A stretch of DNA of 40,680 bases from Muribaculaceae bacterium (GTDB lineage: Bacteria > Bacteroidota > Bacteroidia > Bacteroidales > Muribaculaceae), in contig JAGASI010000006.1 in assembly GCA_017621845.1 (NCBI GenBank), positions 1 through 40,680 of the forward strand. Direction: 5' to 3'. Position 1 is the first letter of the stretch. Every line of letters begins with the position of its first letter. The notes below the pieces were generated by a model, which did no database searches, was not told where the DNA came from, and worked only from the letters and a program-made list of their open reading frames with translations. Both the position numbers and the translations under genes were made by a program. Shown here one piece after another: positions 8,036 through 15,382 of the stretch.

Positions 8036-8247
8036 ATTGGTGCGCACCATACGTCAGACATATTGATAAGAAGCGTCTATGCTCATCTTGTAACTGGAAA
8101 TCTGGTAAATTTTCAAAATTGATACAAGAAGATGGCGTAGCGATTCACGCGTTATATACGCGTGGATTGTTATATCCACATTTTGTATCAGGGTTTTACC
8201 AGGACCTCCAGTTGAAGCGTGGCATAGCAGTCCACGCTATTTTTTTT
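8036..8247 (+). ncRNA. ssrS: Candidate 6S-type RNA
   Basis: The segment between the promoter and an intrinsic terminator folds by hand into one long rod. Pairings from the outside in are: AGCGT (8072-8076) with ACGCT (8234-8238); CTATGCT (8077-8083) with GGCATAG (8221-8227); AACTGG (8092-8097) with CCAGTT (8208-8213); CTGGTAAA (8102-8109) with TTTACCAG (8195-8202); and TGATACAA (8120-8127) with TTGTATCA (8183-8190). A symmetric 15/15-nt bubble follows (8128-8142 and 8168-8182), then an apical hairpin ATTCACGCG (8143-8151) with CGCGTGGAT (8159-8167). A closing stem, large central bubble and apical stem in about 170-210 nt is the hallmark of 6S RNA, which binds the vegetative RNA polymerase holoenzyme. 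The first ~35 nt, which include the palindrome TGGTGCGCACCA at 8038-8049, may be removed by processing. Alternatively it is an attenuator leader of the small gene at 8290. The 6S label is structural inference, not a database match. Confidence 0.55.
8216..8247 (+). terminator. Intrinsic terminator of the 6S-like RNA
   Basis: AGCGTGG (8216-8222), a 9-nt loop and CCACGCT (8232-8238) are followed by A and eight T residues (8240-8247). The left arm overlaps the segment that pairs with 8077-8083 in the rod fold, so terminator hairpin and closing stem are mutually exclusive. Confidence 0.8.
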
Positions 8248-8289
8248 ATTAACTCACACAGGGCTGGTGTGTTTAATTACAAAATTCTT

Positions 8290-8646
8290 ATGAAAAAAAT
8301 AATCTGTTCTGCATTTGTTCTGGCTATAAGCTTAACTATATTTGCCCAGAATCCCTATGCGCCTTACAAAGGAACTACCGGATGTAACCCGGTGAGAGGT
8401 CAGCAAGCAGGAAGTGCCTGTTATACTAAGGATAAAAAAGAAGGTTATTGTGAGCCTCAACAGATTTCAACTACCAAGAATAGCTCAAGCTATACTGTTG
8501 GTGGCCAGTTAAGCGGTAGTGTGTCAGTACCTATAACGAAGAAGATAAATGCTTCGGCTTCAGGTAGTGGAAGTGGTACGTATAATTCCGGAAACACGAC
8601 TACGACTACAAGTAGCACTCGACTCAGATGTGTCGAACCTGAATAA
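8290..8646 (+). CDS. Small exported Cys- and Ser/Thr/Gly-rich protein of unknown function
   Basis: The likely product is 118 residues, starting at ATG 8290 with a clear signal peptide (MKKIICSAFVLAISLTIFA, cleavage before QNPYAP). The same frame is open back to 8032, but that part lies in the structured RNA upstream and has no coding character. The mature part has four cysteines (32, 44, 54 and 114), which could form two disulfides. Residues 66-110 are low-complexity and rich in Ser, Thr and Gly with an alternating polar/hydrophobic pattern (VGGQLSGSVSVPI...GSGSGTYNSGN), suggesting beta-hairpins. I do not recognise a family. The start codon lies 42 nt beyond an intrinsic terminator and no separate promoter is evident, so expression may depend on read-through. 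Confidence 0.65.
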   Translation: MKKIICSAFVLAISLTIFAQNPYAPYKGTTGCNPVRGQQAGSACYTKDKKEGYCEPQQISTTKNSSSYTVGGQLSGSVSVPITKKINASASGSGSGTYNSGNTTTTTSSTRLRCVEPE

Positions 8647-8672
8647 ATTGACATTGTAGCCATAAATTAACC

Positions 8673-8711
8673 TCGGTCGATGGAGTGCTTGTGGCTGACT
8701 CCATCGACCGA
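8673..8711 (-). terminator. Repeated hairpin element, copy 1
   Basis: Arms TCGGTCGATGGAGT (8673-8686) and ACTCCATCGACCGA (8698-8711) form a perfect 14-bp stem between two converging genes, so it can serve as terminator for both. The hairpin and about 25 nt to its right (to near 8738, including ATATTAGGTTG and GGGAGG) are nearly identical to the element at 12251-12317 behind gdhA. Confidence 0.75.
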
Positions 8712-8804
8712 TATTAGGTTGTTGGGAGGGAAATAGTATGCGTTTACTACCGCGTCTGGTTATGATGGCTTATTAATAGAGGTGGGGTGGCTTGAAAGGA
8801 ATGG

Positions 8805-9215
8805 TTAGTAGCGTCTGGCGCCGTTGATTTTCCATCCACCTGTCGTTAGCTTACATTGAAATAGCATTTGTTTGCCGGTGCGAGAATTGATGAGTCTTAC
8901 GTTTATGGTGCTTTTATTAATGACAGTTACGTTAAATCGTGAATTGGATATATCGTTCCGGAGGGTAATACGTTTGCTCTTAGGAACACTCAATAAATTA
9001 GATCTGAGTTCTTTGTCGGACATACCGTTAAACTCACGATTGACAAACTCGGTAGTACATATTTGTTTTAGGCCCGTTACATTCCCATATGCGATATATG
9101 TTGCATATTTCATTACAAGACGTTTACATGTTTCTTCGGATGAGGCTCCATATATTGCTGTTGTGCTAAATAGAGCTGTAAATAGCATAAAAAATAAAGC
9201 TATATTTTTTTTCAT
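8805..9215 (-). CDS. Small exported protein, possibly NTF2-like/DUF4878-like
   Basis: This 136-residue protein has a signal peptide (MKKNIALFFMLFTALFSTTAIYGA). The mature part starts with a helix around a conserved-looking Cys (SEETCKRLVMKYATYIAYGNV). It continues with short strands and ends in KLTTGGWKINGARRY, a pattern like the small exported lumazine-binding/NTF2-like proteins of Bacteroidetes (DUF4878 type). This is a resemblance by eye, not a match. The start lies only 5 nt after the stop of the outer-membrane barrel gene on the same strand, so the two should be cotranscribed. A role in the same envelope process is plausible but unproven. Confidence 0.75.
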   Translation of the reverse strand: MKKNIALFFMLFTALFSTTAIYGASSEETCKRLVMKYATYIAYGNVTGLKQICTTEFVNREFNGMSDKELRSNLLSVPKSKRITLRNDISNSRFNVTVINKSTINVRLINSRTGKQMLFQCKLTTGGWKINGARRY

Positions 9216-9220
9216 GGGGT

Positions 9221-12115
9221 TTAACGTTTTTTGGGTTGGATGTTGAGGCGGTATTGGATGGAGAAGAGGATGTAGCGGGGGATGGTGTTGGTGTAGCTGA
9301 CGGTGCGGCCGGCGGCATTGACGGCGTAGTTGACATTGGATAGTTTTTGGAGTAGGTCAAAGCCATCGACTGTGAATACAAAGTGTTTGAGGCGAGGGGG
9401 AGCGTAGGTCAGGCGAAGGTTCCACACGGGGTCGGTAGTGTCGAGATAGCTACTGCCGTAGCCGTGGCGGGTATAGCACATGAAGTCTGTGCTGATGCCG
9501 AAGCCGGCCGGGAGTGTGAATACGCCCGAAATGCCGTAGTTGAGATGCCAGGCGTTGATGGTGCTGAAGCCCGGTTGGGATGAGATGGTGTGGCGGTTGG
9601 TGTAATCACCACGTATCATGATGTTCTGACCGGAAGCGAAGTTCCAGCCGATGCGCAGACGTTCAGAGATGCTGTTGTTATTTATCATGAACTGTTGGGG
9701 CGCTTCCATGTCTACTCCAATCATGTCGGCATAGCGGGTAAGGTTAAGGTCGGTCTCAGAGCTGAGTGTGAACTGCTTTGTGGCGCCGAACTGCCAGTTG
9801 ATTTCGTTGGTGAATGCAATTATGCGGTTGCCGTCGACGTTGTATTTACGGTTGTATCGCACGCCGGTATGTGTGTCGTATGTATATCCGCGGGTGATAG
9901 CGTTATTTGTATTGGCAAAACTTGCATAGAAGATGTTGTGGAATTGATAAGATGATGGTGAATAACTCCAACGGAAAAGGTGGCGGTGACGTGTGGCTGT
10001 CTTAAGCCCGGGATTGCCATAGTAGATGTTCAGGGGGTTGGAATCATCGGTGATGTCGAGCATGTCTTCAAGTTCGGGAAGGGTCTGATCGATGCGATAG
10101 CTGTAACGTACCGAGTTACGATAGCCACGTTTCTTTTTGCCGAACTGCATTTCTATCATACCGTCCCATATACTTGACAGAGTGAAGGTGGCGTTGGTTT
10201 TTGACTCGAGGTATGAGCGGTCGTTGCGCCAGTAGTCGAGATGACGGTGGATAATTCCGACTCTCGGGCTAATGAAAACCATGAGCCGGGCATTGTCTGT
10301 GATATTTTTATCATATCTTAGGGAGGGTGACAGTGTGTGCTCACCTGTTATCAGGCGAGAGGAGTAGCTGTTGGCCGGGTCAAGAGCATCGAGATAGTTG
10401 GCCGGTAACACGCCGTACACACCCATGTCTTCAAGGCGTTCAAGTGCATACATATATGAATCCTTGACTTTGTCGTTGAAATTGAATCGGTATCTGAAGC
10501 TGACCCAGCAATTTTTTATTGTTGTTCCATATATCAGAGATGATGAGAGATTTAAGGTGTGGTTGGGAGTGTTGTCAATATATTGTCGACGTTTTACGGC
10601 AGGAGTGGGGTCGGCGCCGTAGTTGATATTGTAATCGTTCCATAGATGTTCCTTGTCTGAACTGTAGCTTGCGTCAAGACCCAGAGACAACCGGTCATTG
10701 GAGCTTGGTATCTTGTATGAGAAATAAGGAGTGATGGCGCCATAAAGTTGTTTGTGCCATCCGTCGAAACGGGTTTTGGAGCGGTTGATGATGTCTTCAA
10801 GTTTATCAGGTGTCCCGTCGGAATATATAGCATCGAGAATTTCAGCTGTGATACCGGTTTGTTCTGTCGAGAATGTACCGGCAAGTTCTGATGAGGTGTT
10901 TTTGGTATAGTTATATTTGCCACCTATGCCGATATTGGTTGAAAATGAGCCCATTTCTTTGAAGAAATAGTGATTGGTCTTCAGTGCGGTTTCACGCATG
11001 TTGCCTGATGAGAATGTGTTGTCGTAGGTGTCACCACCAGGCAGAAAGTTTGTCCGGGCGGTGGTTGTCTGTACCTTGTTTCTGGTCTGAGCAAACAATA
11101 TGTTACCTGATGCACTTTGTGTTTCTTCGGGATTTTCGTAATTATAATCAAATCCGGCCATGGCATATTCTTTGGTGCCGGTGGGCATCTGTTCGGGTGT
11201 CCATGTGTCGTTTTTGCCGGGTTGTCGGTTGTCGTTAAGGTTGTTGATATTTCCGACAAATGACAGGCGGGTAGTAGGGTTGAACCACTGGGCGAATACA
11301 CGTCCTAAGTAGCGGTCTTCGGTACCGTAACCACCTTGGGCATTGATTATCCAGCCTATGTTATATTCTTTTTTGAGTTTCACGTCCATGGTAAGAACCT
11401 TGGGGGCTGTTAAATCGCCTTTCTGCCTGTCTTCTTTTTTCTGACCTTCATATACCTGAATGTTTTTTACGGTATAGGCGGCAATGTTTTCAAGCATCAG
11501 ATTGTTGTTTCCATCCATGAATTCCTTGCCGTTGAGCAATAGTGATTCGACAAACTCGCCGTTGACTTTAATCTGTCCGTTGTTATTAAGTTCGACACCG
11601 GGAAGTTGTGCAACCAGAGCGTCGAGCATCGAGCCTTCGGCGAGCTGGAAGGCATCGGCGCTGTATACCACTGTGTCGCCCTTGTTGTAGAATTTGATTT
11701 TGGAAGTCTTGACAACTACTTCCTTGAGCATCTTGGGTGCACGGCTAAGGTATGTGACCGGCATGCGACGGTAGCGTTCACGCTTGCCCGGTTTTTCAAG
11801 ATGATAAGTCAATGTGAGGGTGTTGTAGCCTTCACACATCACATCAATGATATATGTCGAGTCGACACGAGGTACCGAGAAGTAAAACTCGGAAAGGGTG
11901 TCAACTGCTCCGGCGCGGTATGTTCGTCCCTGATTGGCTCTAACGCTGTCACAAACGTTGCCGTCTGAATCATAAAGCAGAACTTTGGCATTTATAAGAT
12001 CGGCTTTAAATGTCGCATCTTTCACACGGCCACTGATTGTAATAGTCGGTTCGTCGGCAAAAACAGCTATTATAGTAATGATTGAAAAGATTACCGTCAG
12101 GAGTGTTTTTTTCAT
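9221..12115 (-). CDS. Outer-membrane beta-barrel protein (TonB-receptor-like, OMP_b-brl_3 type)
   Basis: The product from the preferred start is 964 residues. That start gives MKKTLLTVIFSIITIIAVFA, a clean signal peptide. The upstream ATG at 12166 lies within the promoter element and is not used here. After the signal peptide comes a carboxypeptidase-regulatory-like beta-sandwich (ITISGRVKDATFKADLINAK...), then a plug-like region (DTVVYSADAFQLAEGSMLDALVAQLPGVE in separate short motifs, VNGEFVESLLLNGKEF). About 700 residues of alternating aromatic-rich strands follow, ending in YILFSIQYRLN, typical of a large outer-membrane barrel. There is no SusD-like lipoprotein nearby, so this is not a standard polysaccharide-uptake pair. 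The substrate is unknown. It heads a two-gene operon with the small exported protein at 8805-9215. Confidence 0.88.
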   Translation of the reverse strand: MKKTLLTVIFSIITIIAVFADEPTITISGRVKDATFKADLINAKVLLYDSDGNVCDSVRANQGRTYRAGAVDTLSEFYFSVPRVDSTYIIDVMCEGYNTLTLTYHLEKPGKRERYRRMPVTYLSRAPKMLKEVVVKTSKIKFYNKGDTVVYSADAFQLAEGSMLDALVAQLPGVELNNNGQIKVNGEFVESLLLNGKEFMDGNNNLMLENIAAYTVKNIQVYEGQKKEDRQKGDLTAPKVLTMDVKLKKEYNIGWIINAQGGYGTEDRYLGRVFAQWFNPTTRLSFVGNINNLNDNRQPGKNDTWTPEQMPTGTKEYAMAGFDYNYENPEETQSASGNILFAQTRNKVQTTTARTNFLPGGDTYDNTFSSGNMRETALKTNHYFFKEMGSFSTNIGIGGKYNYTKNTSSELAGTFSTEQTGITAEILDAIYSDGTPDKLEDIINRSKTRFDGWHKQLYGAITPYFSYKIPSSNDRLSLGLDASYSSDKEHLWNDYNINYGADPTPAVKRRQYIDNTPNHTLNLSSSLIYGTTIKNCWVSFRYRFNFNDKVKDSYMYALERLEDMGVYGVLPANYLDALDPANSYSSRLITGEHTLSPSLRYDKNITDNARLMVFISPRVGIIHRHLDYWRNDRSYLESKTNATFTLSSIWDGMIEMQFGKKKRGYRNSVRYSYRIDQTLPELEDMLDITDDSNPLNIYYGNPGLKTATRHRHLFRWSYSPSSYQFHNIFYASFANTNNAITRGYTYDTHTGVRYNRKYNVDGNRIIAFTNEINWQFGATKQFTLSSETDLNLTRYADMIGVDMEAPQQFMINNNSISERLRIGWNFASGQNIMIRGDYTNRHTISSQPGFSTINAWHLNYGISGVFTLPAGFGISTDFMCYTRHGYGSSYLDTTDPVWNLRLTYAPPRLKHFVFTVDGFDLLQKLSNVNYAVNAAGRTVSYTNTIPRYILFSIQYRLNIQPKKR

Positions 12116-12165
12116 GGACAATGTGATTGGTTTTATGTCGGTATATAAAAATAGATTTACAATCA

Positions 12166-12173
12166 CAAATATA
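12166..12173 (-). promoter_or_regulatory. Promoter -7 element of the barrel gene
   Basis: CAAATATA on the plus strand is TATATTTG on the minus strand, a perfect TAnnTTTG. Transcription would start near 12159, about 44 nt before the ATG at 12115. This decides the start codon, because an ATG at 12166 would fall inside the promoter. The -33 position is only ATTT. Confidence 0.55.
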
Positions 12174-12250
12174 CGTATAATATTTGTATTATAAATTATT
12201 TGTCTGTTTTTGGGACGTTCTGAGTTGTGGAATAAGCTTTCTATAAAAGT

Positions 12251-12294
12251 TATCGGGCGATGGAGAGCTTGTTGGCTGACTCCATCGCCCGATA
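12251..12294 (-). terminator. Repeated hairpin element, copy 2 (gdhA terminator)
   Basis: Arms TATCGGGCGATGGAG (12251-12265) and CTCCATCGCCCGATA (12280-12294) form a perfect 15-bp stem starting 20 nt behind the gdhA stop codon; on the minus strand ACTTTT follows. It matches copy 1 at 8673-8711 in stem, loop and right flank. One stem pair changes from T-A in copy 1 to G-C here. Confidence 0.8.
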
Positions 12295-12313
12295 TTAGGT
12301 TGCAGGGAGGTTA

Positions 12314-13651
12314 TTAGTATACGCCTTGACCCATCATAGCTTCGGCGACTTTCATGAATCCGGCGATGTTGGCGCCTTTCATGTAGTTGATGTATCCGTC
12401 GGGCTCGGTGCCGTGAGCGACACATTGCTCGTGGATGTTGGCCATGATTGAGTGTAGACGAGCGTCGACTTCTTCAGCTGACCACTGGAGGTGCTCGGCG
12501 TTCTGGCTCATCTCAAGACCGGAGGTGGCGACACCACCGGCGTTGACGGCCTTACCGGGAGCGTAGGTTATACGGGCGGCGAGGAAGGTGTCGATAGCTT
12601 CGGGGGTACATCCCATGTTGGAAACCTCGGCAACGAGTTTCACGCCGTTGGCAACGAGTTGCTTGGCGTCGTCGCCGTTAACCTCGTTCTGGGTAGCGCA
12701 GGGAAGAGCGATGTCGACTTTCTGTTCCCAGGGCTTTTTGCCTGCATAGAAAGTCGAGCCGGGGAATTTGTCGGCATAGGGAGCGACAACGTCGTTGCCA
12801 GATGCACGTAACTCGAGCATGTAGTTGATTTTCTCGGCATCGAGGCCGGCGGGATCATATACATATCCATCGGGGCCTGAGATGGTGACAACCTTGCCTC
12901 CGAGTTCGGTTGCCTTGAGGGCAGCGCCCCAGGCAACGTTACCAAAGCCTGAGATAGCGATGGTCTTGCCCTTGACTTCCTCGCCCTTGGTCTTGAGAAT
13001 AGACTGAACGAAGTAAAGAGCGCCAAATCCGGTAGCCTCGGGGCGTACGAGTGAGCCACCGAAGGTCAGGCCCTTGCCGGTAAATGTACCGGTGCACTCG
13101 TTGGCGAGTTTTTTATACCAGCCATACATGTATCCGACTTCACGTCCACCGACGCCGATGTCACCGGCCGGTACGTCACGGTCAGGACCGAGGTTTTTCC
13201 ATAGTTCGGTGATGAAAGCCTGGCAGAAACGCATGATTTCGCGGTCAGACTTGCCACGGGGTGAGAAGTCCGAACCTCCCTTGCCACCGCCCATAGGCAG
13301 TGTGGTAAGAGCGTTCTTGAATGTTTGCTCAAAGCCGAGGAATTTCAGGATTGAGAGGTTGACTGAAGCGTGGAAACGGATACCTCCCTTGTACGGGCCA
13401 ATGGCGTTGTTGAATTGTACGCGGTAGCCGATATTGTTTTGCACCTCGCCCTTATCGTCAATCCAGGTAACACGGAAGGTAAAGATACGGTCGGGCTCGA
13501 CCATACGCTCTACAATTTTGTTGCGCTCAAATTCGGGGTGTGCGTTATAAACGTCTTCTACTGACATGAGTACCTCCTTGACAGCTTGGAGATATTCTTT
13601 CTCGCCCGGGTGCTTGGCTTCCAGGTCGGTCATAATTTTATTAATGTCCAT
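12314..13651 (-). CDS. gdhA: NADP-type glutamate dehydrogenase
   Basis: This 445-residue enzyme interconverts 2-oxoglutarate plus ammonia with glutamate and has the usual length of hexameric bacterial GDH. The substrate site shows GPYKGGIRFH (Lys88) and PMGGGKGGSDF (catalytic Lys124), followed by PAGDIGVGGRE (Asp164). The dinucleotide fold shows SGFGNVAWG (residues 234-242), and SGPDG follows the second strand, consistent with NADP(H) preference. The start MDINKIMTDLEAKHP is normal for the family. It is a single-gene unit with the repeated hairpin as terminator. Together with glnN in the same window it forms the two routes of ammonia assimilation. Confidence 0.97.
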   Translation of the reverse strand: MDINKIMTDLEAKHPGEKEYLQAVKEVLMSVEDVYNAHPEFERNKIVERMVEPDRIFTFRVTWIDDKGEVQNNIGYRVQFNNAIGPYKGGIRFHASVNLSILKFLGFEQTFKNALTTLPMGGGKGGSDFSPRGKSDREIMRFCQAFITELWKNLGPDRDVPAGDIGVGGREVGYMYGWYKKLANECTGTFTGKGLTFGGSLVRPEATGFGALYFVQSILKTKGEEVKGKTIAISGFGNVAWGAALKATELGGKVVTISGPDGYVYDPAGLDAEKINYMLELRASGNDVVAPYADKFPGSTFYAGKKPWEQKVDIALPCATQNEVNGDDAKQLVANGVKLVAEVSNMGCTPEAIDTFLAARITYAPGKAVNAGGVATSGLEMSQNAEHLQWSAEEVDARLHSIMANIHEQCVAHGTEPDGYINYMKGANIAGFMKVAEAMMGQGVY

Positions 13652-13746
13652 GGTAATGTATTTTATGGATTGGGTATATAGTATGTTTAATATCGTTGGT
13701 CAATAGTCAGATGCCGTCATGCGGTGGTCGGGCAACCTTTACACGG

Positions 13747-13773
13747 CAAATTTACACATAAAAAAGTGCCAAA
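13747..13773 (-). promoter_or_regulatory. Possible gdhA promoter
   Basis: CAAATTTA (13747-13754) reads TAAATTTG on the minus strand, matching the -7 consensus. A TTTG (plus-strand CAAA at 13770-13773) lies 15 nt upstream, shorter than the usual 19-21. The implied gdhA leader is about 90 nt. Confidence 0.4.
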
Positions 13774-13860
13774 GCCAATAATTAAAGGCTAAATATGTCA
13801 TTTTTCTGTTAAAAATTATTAATATAAACTGACGTCTCGTGGTTATTACTGATATAGGTA

Positions 13861-13885
13861 TTGTTTAAAGTGGGGCGTTAAACAA
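13861..13885 (-). terminator. Possible terminator behind the AGCS symporter gene
   Basis: TTGTTTAA (13861-13868) and TTAAACAA (13878-13885) form a perfect 8-bp AT-rich stem with a 9-nt loop, 35 nt beyond the stop codon. The stem is weak, so this is tentative. The rest of 13652-13920 holds only the gdhA leader and promoter. Confidence 0.4.
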
Positions 13886-13920
13886 GCCATATTTATATTG
13901 TATTGTTCTGTGATGGCGCT

Positions 13921-15318
13921 CTATCTTTCGGGCCAAGCTTCAGTCAGGTGGTGTATCGCAGGAATGGTATGGCGTGTGAAGCGGGGATTGAGTCCATGTC
14001 GGCGTTGAGTGCGGTAGTCATTGAGTGCTATGAGAGCATATTTACCCAGCCACAGTATAGCGCATAGGTTGCATACCGCCATCAGAGACATGGTGATATC
14101 GGCAAATGACCATACAAGGTCGAGTGATACAACTGACCCTATGGCAACCATTGACGAGACAGTCATGCGATAGGTGTTCAGTATCCATTGCCGAGGAGTG
14201 ATAAATCTGATGTTTGTTTCGCCATAATAGTAGTTGCCTATTATAGATGTAAAGGCAAAGAAAAGAATTGCAATGCTGATAAATCCGGCGCCGAGTCCGG
14301 GAATGTGGAATTGGCTGTCCAACGCTCGTTGAGTTAGGGCAATGCCTTCGTTGTTGCTATATTCCACGCCACTACATAGGATGATAAATGCTGTGCAAGA
14401 GCAGATAAGCAGTGTGTCGGTAAAGACACCGAGAGCCTGGACAAGTCCTTGTTTGACGGGGTGGGATACGTTGGCGGTAGCGGCAATGTTGGGAGCCGAT
14501 CCTTCACCGGCTTCGTTGGAGAACAAACCACGTTTGATGCCCATAGACAGGGCTGCACCCATTGTACCTCCAAGAGCTTGGTTCAGCCCAAAAGCATCTT
14601 CTACTATCATTGTCAAGACATCGGGTAGCGAGCCAAGGTTCATAGCAATGATTATGAGTGCCACTATTATATATCCTATGGCCATAAATGGGACGGCTAT
14701 AGTGCTGAATTTGACGATTGACTTAAGGCCACCCCATATTATAAGTAATGTGGCAACAGTCAAGATAACAGCTGTCAATGACCGGGGTATACTCCATGAT
14801 GAGTTAAAAGCATCAGCTATAGTGTTGGCTTGTACAGAGTTGTAGGCGAGTCCAAAGGTTACAGCTATCAATATGGCAAATGTCACAGCCCACCATCTCG
14901 AGCCTATGGCACGTTGGATATAATATGCGGGTCCTCCACGGAAGCCACCATCTCGGTCTTTAATTTTGAAAATCTGTGCGAGGGTTGATTCTATGAAAGA
15001 CGATGATGCACCGATCAGAGCTATCACCCACATCCAGAATACGGCACCGGGACCACCAACGGTGATGGCAGTTGCGACGCCGGCGAGGTTTCCGGTACCC
15101 ACTCGAGAGGCTATCGAGACAACAAATGCTTGAAATGAACTGATATGGTGTTTTTTGTGGTCGTTGGGGCGTTCTAATAGCAGACGGCACATTGATGGAA
15201 GCATCCTGAATTGTACGCCACGTGTTCTGAATGTGAACCATATTGCCACTGCCAACAGTAGTGGTATTAGCATCCAGTCAGTCAGATAGGTGGCTATAGT
15301 GTTTATCAGTTCGAGCAT
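13921..15318 (-). CDS. AGCS-family sodium:alanine/glycine symporter
   Basis: The 465-residue membrane protein has about ten or eleven hydrophobic segments and the conserved AGCS motifs. These are FQAFVVSIASRVGTGNLAGVA near residue 65-85 (split here as FQAFVVSIASRV, GTGNLAGVA), GGPGAVFWMWVIALIG, GFRGGPAYYIQRAIG, and MGIKRGLFSNEAGEGSAPN around residue 265. The family imports alanine, glycine or sometimes glutamine with Na+ across the inner membrane. The gene lies 64 nt downstream of the TamB-like gene on the same strand with no promoter visible between them, so cotranscription is possible. The sodium gradient needed could come from the NQR complex encoded further right. Substrate is not determinable from sequence alone. 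Confidence 0.93.
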   Translation of the reverse strand: MLELINTIATYLTDWMLIPLLLAVAIWFTFRTRGVQFRMLPSMCRLLLERPNDHKKHHISSFQAFVVSIASRVGTGNLAGVATAITVGGPGAVFWMWVIALIGASSSFIESTLAQIFKIKDRDGGFRGGPAYYIQRAIGSRWWAVTFAILIAVTFGLAYNSVQANTIADAFNSSWSIPRSLTAVILTVATLLIIWGGLKSIVKFSTIAVPFMAIGYIIVALIIIAMNLGSLPDVLTMIVEDAFGLNQALGGTMGAALSMGIKRGLFSNEAGEGSAPNIAATANVSHPVKQGLVQALGVFTDTLLICSCTAFIILCSGVEYSNNEGIALTQRALDSQFHIPGLGAGFISIAILFFAFTSIIGNYYYGETNIRFITPRQWILNTYRMTVSSMVAIGSVVSLDLVWSFADITMSLMAVCNLCAILWLGKYALIALNDYRTQRRHGLNPRFTRHTIPAIHHLTEAWPER

Positions 15319-15382
15319 AGGGCTATGGTATTAAATAAGGTGAATTAAGTGGCATCATCAGGTGTTTAAAGTGGGGTTGCAC

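Noticed and set aside
8032..8289. N-terminal extension of the small exported protein
   Set aside because: The extra 86 codons run through the structured RNA and its terminator and would bury the signal peptide in the middle of the protein.
8740..8830. Similar strings CTACCGCGTCTGG (near 8749) and TAGTAGCGTCTGG (near 8806) suggesting a duplicated gene end
   Set aside because: The frames differ and similarity does not extend further; too short to call a pseudogene.
12116..12166. Upstream ATG of the barrel protein
   Set aside because: It lies in the -7 promoter element and would put 17 residues before an otherwise perfect signal peptide.
13862..15376. 14-bp repeat TGTTTAAAGTGGGG at 13862 and 15363, both just behind minus-strand genes
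   Set aside because: In 40 kb a few 14-bp matches are expected by chance, and the flanks do not match.
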